Shown here: piece after piece, positions 59,135-64,000 of the stretch
Position numbering within the stretch: position 1 is the stretch's first letter
How the letters are laid out: the number at the start of each line of letters is the position of its first letter
Assembly (NCBI GenBank): GCA_016209735.1
Contig: JACQVN010000009.1
Coordinates: 113,986-177,985, forward strand
Direction: 5' to 3'
Length of the DNA: 64,000 bases
Origin: Candidatus Methylomirabilota bacterium
GTDB lineage: Bacteria > Methylomirabilota > Methylomirabilia > Methylomirabilales > 2-02-FULL-66-22
Program-made: the position numbers and the translations under genes
The notes under the pieces: generated by a model
The model's input: only the letters and a program-made list of their open reading frames with translations
What the model was told of the DNA's origin: nothing
Databases searched by the model: none

Positions 59135-59443
59135 CTAGTCGGTGACCGAGCGGTAGATCTCGACCTCGGGCGCCCCCTCGGTGAGGCCTTCCCTCTCCCG
59201 GCGCTCCCGGTAGGCGGCCAGGTGCGGGGCCTTGCGGTGGGCGTCGAAGGCGGCGTCGTCCTTGTACTGCTCATAGAAGATGAAGAGGTCGGGATCCTTG
59301 ATGGACCGGTGCGGCCGGTAAACGAGGCAGCCCGGCTCGGCCTGCCTCACCGCCGCCACCTGCTCCTTGAGGAGGGCCGCCAGCGCGTCGCCCTTGCCCT
59401 TCGCCGCCCGGACCTTCGCCACCACCGTGAGCACGTCAGCCAT
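59135..59443 (-). CDS. ABM-domain monooxygenase-like protein
   Basis: 102 aa. ADVLTVVAKVRAAKGKGDALAALLKEQVAAVRQAEPGCLVYRPHRSIKDPDLFIFYEQYKDDAAFDAHRKAPHLAAY is the antibiotic-biosynthesis-monooxygenase fold (EPGCLxY, FxFYEQYxDxxAFxAH). Substrate unknown; related proteins act on quinone-type compounds or heme. Confidence 0.93.
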   Translation of the reverse strand: MADVLTVVAKVRAAKGKGDALAALLKEQVAAVRQAEPGCLVYRPHRSIKDPDLFIFYEQYKDDAAFDAHRKAPHLAAYRERREREGLTEGAPEVEIYRSVTD

Positions 59444-59533
59444 GGTTCTCGCTCTCCTGTTCGTTGGAAACGTCTCGCTACTGTGATGTCCTCGCGTGTG
59501 AAGACTCGCCCAGGCGACGGCCGCGGGGACGGA

Positions 59534-60424
59534 TCACCCCGCGTCCGGCGGCGTCGCGACCACGTCCTCGTACCGGTGCCGCCTGGTGATCAGGCCGGCA
59601 TGCTGGAACACGTCGAGGGTCACCTCGAAGGCCGGGCGCGTGATCTCCACGTGCGGCGTCCAGCAGCCGAGCTTCTGGTAGTACGCGATGGTCGCGGTGA
59701 GCACGGCCCGGTCGATTTCCGGGAAAAACGAGGCCTCGGCCTCGGCGATCCTGGCGGCCGGCGTGTTGACGATCCAGGCGCGCGCCTTGCGGTAGGCCCG
59801 CATGAAGCGCCTGGCCATGTCGGTCCCCAGCCACTCGCGCGTGGCGGCCAGGCTGGAGAACGCACACGGCCCGATGGCCTCGCCGACGGAGGCCACGACG
59901 TGGCCCGCCCCGTCGTGCTCGAGCTGCTGCGGGGCCGGTCCCTGCTGGTGGATGTAGTCGCCCTGGCCCTTGCGGAAGGCCTGATCCATCTGCCCGCTCG
60001 GAACGTCAATGGCGTTGATGGCCGCGTAATCCAGGCCGCGCCGATGACAGGCGTACTTGAACATGGCCAGCGGTTGCCCGCCGTGGTCGACGAGGACCTT
60101 CTTGCCCCTGAGCTTGTCCCAGGTGAAGGCGGGATCGGGCGCGCGGCCGGTGAGAAAGAAGCCGTCCTTCTCGTTGATCTGGGCGAAGTGCACGGCCGGC
60201 GGCCGCTGGCCCCTCTCCAGCGGACCGAAGCCCTGCGAGGGCGCCGACTGGCAGACGTCCACCGCACCATCCACCAACCCCTCGATGGCCGACCTGCCGG
60301 GCGGGGCGATGGAGTGCTTCGGCTGGAGCCCCTCCTCTTTCAGGAAGCCGCCGGCGATGGTGGCGATCAGCGGCGTGTAGAAGGCCGAGAACCGGGTGAA
60401 CTGGATGCTGATTTCGTCGCTCAA
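59534..60424 (-). CDS. NMT1/THI5-like ABC substrate-binding protein
   Basis: About 296 aa if the TTG at 60424 (GGGAGG five bases before) is used; GTG 60430 is an alternative. The ORF open to 60724 is too long at the 5' end. IQFTRFSAFYTPLIATIAGGFLKEEGLQPKHSIAP, AIEGLVDGAVDVCQSAPSQG and LRGKKVLVDHGGQPLAMFKYA are NMT1-family. No signal peptide, so perhaps it is cytoplasmic or handled by a partner. Region 60425-60852 upstream has the promoter and no gene. Confidence 0.83.
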   Translation of the reverse strand: MSDEISIQFTRFSAFYTPLIATIAGGFLKEEGLQPKHSIAPPGRSAIEGLVDGAVDVCQSAPSQGFGPLERGQRPPAVHFAQINEKDGFFLTGRAPDPAFTWDKLRGKKVLVDHGGQPLAMFKYACHRRGLDYAAINAIDVPSGQMDQAFRKGQGDYIHQQGPAPQQLEHDGAGHVVASVGEAIGPCAFSSLAATREWLGTDMARRFMRAYRKARAWIVNTPAARIAEAEASFFPEIDRAVLTATIAYYQKLGCWTPHVEITRPAFEVTLDVFQHAGLITRRHRYEDVVATPPDAG

Positions 60425-60595
60425 GAACACCTCCCACGGCGTCTGCCGGATTTCATCGAGCGAACCATCCGCGCAGGGGACCCCCCCGCGCCACGACCGC
60501 GCCGCCTCTGGCGGGGCGAGGGCGAGGGAACCGGGCGGGCCGGCCCGGCTTGGCTGCCGGGGTACCCCACTTGCCGGTCCTCTGGGCTGGGGTGG

Positions 60596-60625
60596 AGTAT
60601 CCGGCGGACCGGACGCGGCTGTCAA
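60596..60625 (-). promoter_or_regulatory. Promoter of the NMT1-like gene (TTGACA-N18-GATACT)
   Basis: Minus strand TTGACA (60620-60625), GATACT (60596-60601), spacer with CCGG...CCGG. Same design as 57505-57534. Confidence 0.65.
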
Positions 60626-60852
60626 GCATGAACTCTCCAGGGATTGGAGGCGACGGCATGGGTGGGCTCGGTGGAGGGCAGGCACAGCGTCAGAGGGAGC
60701 CAAGAGTCCGTCGGCTACCCGCAAGATCTCATCTCATCCCGTCGTTCGCGCAGTCATCTGCATTCCGCCGAGCCTACTTGCACCACGAACGCTCGGGCCA
60801 CCAGGGCGCGCGCCCGGCCTCGATCCCGGCAATGGCCGGCCGGAGCGCGCGG

Positions 60853-61221
60853 TCAATAGCGCATCTTGGGTGCGCGGCGGACCGCCACGTCACCCGGCGT
60901 CAGCATCCACTTCCCGCCGCACCCCTCGTCGAGGAAGCCGACGGCGTCACGGTAGGCACTCCCGAGGCTCAGGAGCATAACCCCGGTGCTCGCCAGGACG
61001 CCCGCCCCGCAGATAATGGCCTTGCCCGGGACGTAGACGACGTTCAGGTAGTCGGCCCTGACTCGATCGGCGTCCGTGGGCTCGTAGGGCGCCGTGACGA
61101 TCGGAGCGCGGGCGGGACCCGGCGCCGGGGTCTGTTGCTGCGCCACCGCCGTCGGCAACCCGAGCGCGCCCCACGCCAGCGCCGGGACGAGCACCGCGCA
61201 CAACCACCTCGATCGCTTCAT
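60853..61221 (-). CDS. Small exported hypothetical protein
   Basis: 122 aa. Signal peptide RSRWLCAVLVPALAWGALGLPTAVAQQQ, then a Pro/Ala linker, and a domain with VRADYLNVVYVPGKAIICGAGVLASTGVMLLSLGSAYRDAVGFLDEGCGGKWMLTP containing a glycine-rich hydrophobic helix and WMLTPGDV. I do not know a family name; the domain looks membrane-embedded. Promoter at 61391. Confidence 0.75.
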   Translation of the reverse strand: MKRSRWLCAVLVPALAWGALGLPTAVAQQQTPAPGPARAPIVTAPYEPTDADRVRADYLNVVYVPGKAIICGAGVLASTGVMLLSLGSAYRDAVGFLDEGCGGKWMLTPGDVAVRRAPKMRY

Positions 61222-61390
61222 GTTCGGCCTCCTCGCTCCATCCTATGGATGGGGTGAAGTGATAGTTATTTGCTCCTGGGGCGCGCGGCCAATCCTCCCG
61301 GTGGCCAAGTCGCAACGCGCCAGGAACCCGTCCGACTGCCTCGGGCCACCGCCGCCATCGTTCTCGTCTGGCATTCCTGGGTCGGGGCAG

Positions 61391-61419
61391 AGTATTCGGC
61401 CACAAGCCGCGGCCGTCAA
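61391..61419 (-). promoter_or_regulatory. Promoter of the small exported gene (TTGACG-N17-AATACT)
   Basis: Minus strand TTGACG (61414-61419), AATACT (61391-61396), spacer GCCGCGGCTTGTGGCCG, palindromic. Third copy of the design. Confidence 0.6.
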
Positions 61420-61433
61420 GCAGGGAATCCTCG

Positions 61434-61490
61434 TTAACCGAAATCATGGCGAGATTGTATCGGCTGGCGGGTGGCGGAGCAGGCGCGGGC
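61434..61490 (-). repeat. Diverged copy of the mntA promoter and start
   Basis: On the minus strand CTGCTC-N17-TACAAT then a bridge and ATGATTTCGGTTAA, matching TTGCTC-N17-TACAAT, ATGATTTCGGTCGA of mntA. After about 6 codons similarity ends. Orphan promoter or remnant of a second toxin-antitoxin gene. Confidence 0.65.
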
Positions 61491-61585
61491 TGAAGTACCC
61501 GGCCCCGGCTCCGGCAATGAAAAACGGACAATGAGAAACTGAAAACCGGACAAGGGGGGTGCGGTCACAGCATTGACCGGATATT

Positions 61586-61614
61586 GGTTCTTGCGCGCTC
61601 AGCGCGCCAGAACC
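61586..61614. repeat. GGTTCTTGCGCGCT hairpin
   Basis: GGTTCTTGCGCGCT pairs with AGCGCGCCAGAACC, one mismatch. Member of the GGTTTTTGCGC family, just after the coiled-coil gene stop. Confidence 0.75.
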
Positions 61615-61623
61615 AGGGAAGAT

Positions 61624-62073
61624 CTAGGCGGTCGAGCCGCCGTCGCCCCGGTCCTTGATGAGGGCGTCGAGGCGGGCAATGAGAGCCTTGATGTCGGCAG
61701 AAAGGCCTCGGACTTCCTCGGACATGGCGCGTTGGCTCTGGGCCAGGGAGCGAGGAATCTGGTGGGTCTCGAAATGCTGCTCGCGCATTCGGGCGTCGAG
61801 CTGCGTTGGCCGTTCCTCCTGGAGTCGAATGTTCTCCCGGAGCAGGCGGATCATCTCCTGGCTGTCTTCCCGGGTGGGCATGTTCCGAAAGCCCGTGACG
61901 AGCGTGACCTTCACGTCGGCAATACCAGCCTTCAGGTCGGCGAAGCCGGCCTGGACTTCTCCCTTCAGGTCCGTGAAACCGCCGCGCACCTCACCCTTGA
62001 GGTCGGCGAAGCCGGTCTCAAGATCCTCGTGCAGGGTGCTTACCGTGACCTCTTCCCGATCGCGATCGCCCAT
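61624..62073 (-). CDS. Coiled-coil hypothetical protein
   Basis: 149 aa. Repeats of about 11 residues (FADLKGEVRGGFTDLKGEVQAGFADLKAGIADVKVT) then a long helical region to EVRGLSADIKALIARLDALIKD. A pure coiled-coil; function not recognised. Flanked by hairpins of the GGTTTTTGCGC family on both sides. Confidence 0.75.
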   Translation of the reverse strand: MGDRDREEVTVSTLHEDLETGFADLKGEVRGGFTDLKGEVQAGFADLKAGIADVKVTLVTGFRNMPTREDSQEMIRLLRENIRLQEERPTQLDARMREQHFETHQIPRSLAQSQRAMSEEVRGLSADIKALIARLDALIKDRGDGGSTA

Positions 62074-62129
62074 GGCTCATTTCTTCACGCAGGCACAGGA
62101 TATCACGATCGGCCTGATGGGACAACGCG

Positions 62130-62250
62130 GCACTTGCCGAATCATGGCGTCCATGAGCAGCGTGGGACCCCTCTTTACCCCATCAGGTGATGCAAAGTAT
62201 TTTCTTGCACAGCGATGACTTTGGTTTTTGCGCACCCAGCGCAAAAACCA
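62130..62250. repeat. Repeat module C, partial, with hairpin
   Basis: On the minus strand hairpin GGTTTTTGCGC (62223-62249) is followed by TGTGCAAGAAAATACTTTGCATCACC, related to TGTGCAAAAATTCTTTGC of modules A and B. The rest to the coiled-coil start is not shared. Confidence 0.65.
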
Positions 62251-62326
62251 GCCGCAGGAAAGATGTCGAGCGCAGCAAAGGCGTCGGAGTTGTGAGGGAG
62301 GGCAGATGCAACTGGAGACGCTTCCG

Positions 62327-62500
62327 CTAACCCAGAACGCCAGCAAGGGAAATACGGAGGTCGGGGAAGCTGAGCAGGTTGGCGTGGTCGCCGCGACCCA
62401 GTCGCCGAATGTCCTGGTAGCCATCGGCTGTCGGTCGCCGAAGGATCTCGACGCGAAACTCGTTCACCGTGAAAGACCGTCGCTGGAGCCGGAGAGCCAT
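62327..62500 (-). pseudogene. Uma2-family remnant with internal deletion
   Basis: 57 aa, below the track cut-off. MALRLQRRSFTVNEF is the N-terminal Uma2 (PF05685) signature, then it jumps to VEILRRPTADGYQDIRRLGRGDHANLLSFPDLRISLAGVLG, the C-terminal end; the catalytic middle of about 100 residues is lost. The reading frame is kept. Hairpins of the GGTTTTTGCGC family lie on both sides. Confidence 0.6.
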
Positions 62501-62515
62501 CAACCTTCACCCCTT

Positions 62516-62851
62516 TAGTTTTTGCACGCGCAGCGCGCAAAAACTAGATACGAAATCCCGCGACCCCACGGGTGCGCTGGCTGCCTCCTCCTGGTAGAAC
62601 CTGAATTTTTCACTGCTGTCCGATTTACCTTACCAGGCGGTGCAAAGAATTTTTGCACGACGCTTTCGAGCAATCCCATCAAGGGAACGCGTGGTGGGGG
62701 TCTGATGCGCGAGATTCCGGTCTCCTTGGGTCGTGCATAACCATCGGGGTTACCTCCTTTGGGGTTGGTCGTTGTTTACTCCTAAACAATCCCATATGGG
62801 TTCCCCGATGCTCTTCAATTTTGGTTTTTGCGCGCTCAGCGCAAAAACCAG
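62516..62851 (-). repeat. Repeat module B flanked by hairpins
   Basis: Hairpin 62516-62546 (TAGTTTTTGC...CAAAAACTA), hairpin 62823-62849. On the minus strand it shows GGGGAACCC, TGGGATTG, GGAGTAAAC, AGGAG-TA-CCCCGA, CCCTTGATG, and GTGCAAAAATTCTTTGC in the same order as module A near speE. No gene in 62501-63174. Confidence 0.8.
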
Positions 62852-62984
62852 GTAGAATCCTCGTAACCGCTCACAGAGTACGAGTGATTCTACTGGCATC
62901 CGCTGCCGGCGGCAAGCCGAATCCGGGCCACCGGATGGTGCGGTCCCGGACCCCGCATTCGGCGCTGCCCGCTGCCTACTGTCA

Positions 62985-63060
62985 TTTCCGATTTGCGATT
63001 TGCCCACGATCCGCCCCCGCGTCCTTCAAATCGCAAATCGGAAATTGGAAATCGCAAATG
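62985..63060. repeat. TTTGCGAT heptamer palindrome, second copy
   Basis: TTTCCGA TTTGCGA TTTGCCC, then a centre, then TCAAATC GCAAATC GGAAATT. 27 bases of the centre, from CGATCCGCCCC on, are identical to the copy at 52678-52704. Confidence 0.85.
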
Positions 63061-63174
63061 CCCGACATGCCAAACGCTCTCACTCAACTCCATCCCTTCT
63101 TGCTTCTCCGGGATTGTGTTGACATCCGCAGCCGCACCTGTTAAGAGGAACCAGAACCCCAGGAGAGAGGGGAT

Positions 63175-63549
63175 ATGGCTGAATCGAATGGCGGGTTGAC
63201 GCTAGAAGGGTTGGCCCAGATCCTGCGGGATCACATGGACGGGACGGCGGCCCGGTTTGCCGAGGTCCGCACCAGCATTCAGGACCTCCGGGGCGAGATC
63301 GGCACCGTTGCCACCCTCGTCCGGGACCTGGGCCAGATCGTCCTCCGGCAGGTGGATGAGATCGCAGAGCACCGGCGCGAACTACACGAACACCGGGAGC
63401 AGATCCGCCAGATCTTCTCCCGGATGGAGCAGCAGGATGTCAAGCTTGCGGAACAGAATACTCGCATCGAAGAGATGATCCGAGACATCCGGCGGATCCT
63501 GGATGCCATGGAGCGCCGCGGGGGCGACGGGGGCCGCCAAGAGTCGTAG
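63175..63549 (+). CDS. Coiled-coil hypothetical protein
   Basis: 124 aa. LTLEGLAQILRDHMDGTAARFAEVRTSIQDLRGEIGTVATLVRDLGQIVLRQVDEIAEHRRELHEHREQIRQIF is a continuous heptad-type coiled coil to the end. ATG 63175 after GGAGAGAGGGGAT. Resembles 61624..62073 in kind but not in sequence. Function not recognised. Confidence 0.72.
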   Translation: MAESNGGLTLEGLAQILRDHMDGTAARFAEVRTSIQDLRGEIGTVATLVRDLGQIVLRQVDEIAEHRRELHEHREQIRQIFSRMEQQDVKLAEQNTRIEEMIRDIRRILDAMERRGGDGGRQES

Positions 63550-63589
63550 CCAGCGGTAAAGCAGAGGCAGTCAACCTTCGGCGCGATAG

Positions 63590-64000
63590 CGAATCGGTGA
63601 AATCTGCGGAATCTGCGGAGTAGCGAAGGAGGGTGCCAAAGAGGCGGCAATGGCTGGTGGTGAACGAGGTGTGAGAAAGTATCGAAAGCATCCTACGTCT
63701 CCTCCTACGTGTTCGGTTCCCTCCCGGCTCATGGCTCATGGGCTCTTGCTAGCAGCGATGCGCCATCAGTCATGGGCTTCTTGTGCCCCCCGCTCCCCAG
63801 TCCCTCCGCTCCTCGGCGTTCCCCATCGTCCATCGTCCATGGTCCGTCGTCCGTCGCCCCTGGTGCCGCCCTCTGGCCTCTGACCTCTGGCTCCTCCCAT
63901 TCCCCATTCCGCATTCGTCCCTGCCCGCTGTCCCGCCTCTCGGCGGGATCTCGCTGCGGCTCGACCTGCTGCCCCTGCTCCCTGCCCCCCGACCCCCATC
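63590..64000. repeat. Compound heptamer tract at the right end
   Basis: ATCTGCGG units at 63602, GGCTCAT GGCTCAT GGGCTC near 63727, CCATCGT CCATCGT CCATGGT CCGTCGT CCGTCGC at 63827, CATTCCC CATTCCG CATTCG at 63898, CCTGCCC units to the end. The same families as 52.6-53.3 kb. No gene. Confidence 0.8.

Noticed and set aside
59534-60724. 396-aa start of the NMT1-like protein
   Set aside because: The first 98 residues are Pro/Arg-rich and span a clear promoter; the TTG at 60424 with GGGAGG is better.
1-64000. tRNA or rRNA genes
   Set aside because: Looked for cloverleaf signatures and conserved T-arm words; none seen.

Overview
This is a high-GC chromosomal window from a Gram-negative-type bacterium (Wzm/Wzt and Wza/Wzc polysaccharide export, heptose and heptosyltransferase genes, SecDF). 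The mix of several tripartite-tricarboxylate (Tct) genes, an NMT1-like substrate-binding protein, an ABM-domain protein and very many short intergenic repeat arrays recalls Methylomirabilota (Rokubacteria/NC10-like) genomes. That placement is an inference; no rRNA or tRNA gene is visible to confirm it.

Layout. (1) 1-29.8 kb, all on the minus strand: a long surface-polysaccharide locus. Read in transcription order it starts with Wza export protein, a Wzc-type chain-length/tyrosine kinase fusion, a retropepsin-like protease, an O-antigen polymerase/ligase, the Wzm/Wzt ABC exporter, then about a dozen glycosyltransferases and methyltransferases, an AsnB-type amidotransferase, a GT4-zinc ribbon-methyltransferase fusion, a PHP-domain membrane protein, WbqC and a PIG-L deacetylase cut by the window edge. 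Many genes overlap by 4 nt (ATGA). (2) 29.9-34.9 kb: a probable peptide-modification locus: a 64-residue precursor-like peptide, a radical SAM/SPASM enzyme, an HprK-like kinase, an S24/S26-type peptidase, a PqqD-like protein (opposite strand) and an NTP_transf_5 nucleotidyltransferase. An HD-GYP protein and an ExeA-type ATPase lie upstream. (3) 37-40.3 kb, plus strand: speD, speE and an Orn/Lys/Arg-type decarboxylase, a polyamine module. (4) 40.4-52.6 kb, plus strand housekeeping: secD, secF, recJ, gmhA, a D-Ala-D-Ala carboxypeptidase, a LysM protein, dprA, topA. (5) 53.3-64 kb: accessory region with tctA-tctB-tctC (tctC with an apparent amber third codon), mntA-hepT toxin-antitoxin, a second tctC, fragments of a hydrolase, an IS91-like transposase and a PIN protein, an ABM protein, an NMT1-like binding protein, a Uma2 deletion remnant and two coiled-coil proteins.

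The most unusual property of the window is its repeats. Two classes of short tandem array fill the intergenic spaces, one with a period of 7 nt and one with a period of 8 nt, usually arranged as unit(n)-centre-reverse-complement unit(n). Two orphan small genes sit inside such arrays: a GxxExxY gene bounded by inverted CGCAGAGA octamers, and a four-helix-bundle (S23/IVS family) gene bounded by GGACCGA heptamers. A heptamer array also lies in frame inside wzt. Separately, a GGTTTTTGCGC hairpin family with an associated module of about 230 bp occurs near speE and again, inverted, near 62.7 kb, and a 290-bp element with 30-bp inverted ends separates secD from secF. All start choices and functions are from reading the sequence alone; no database search was run.
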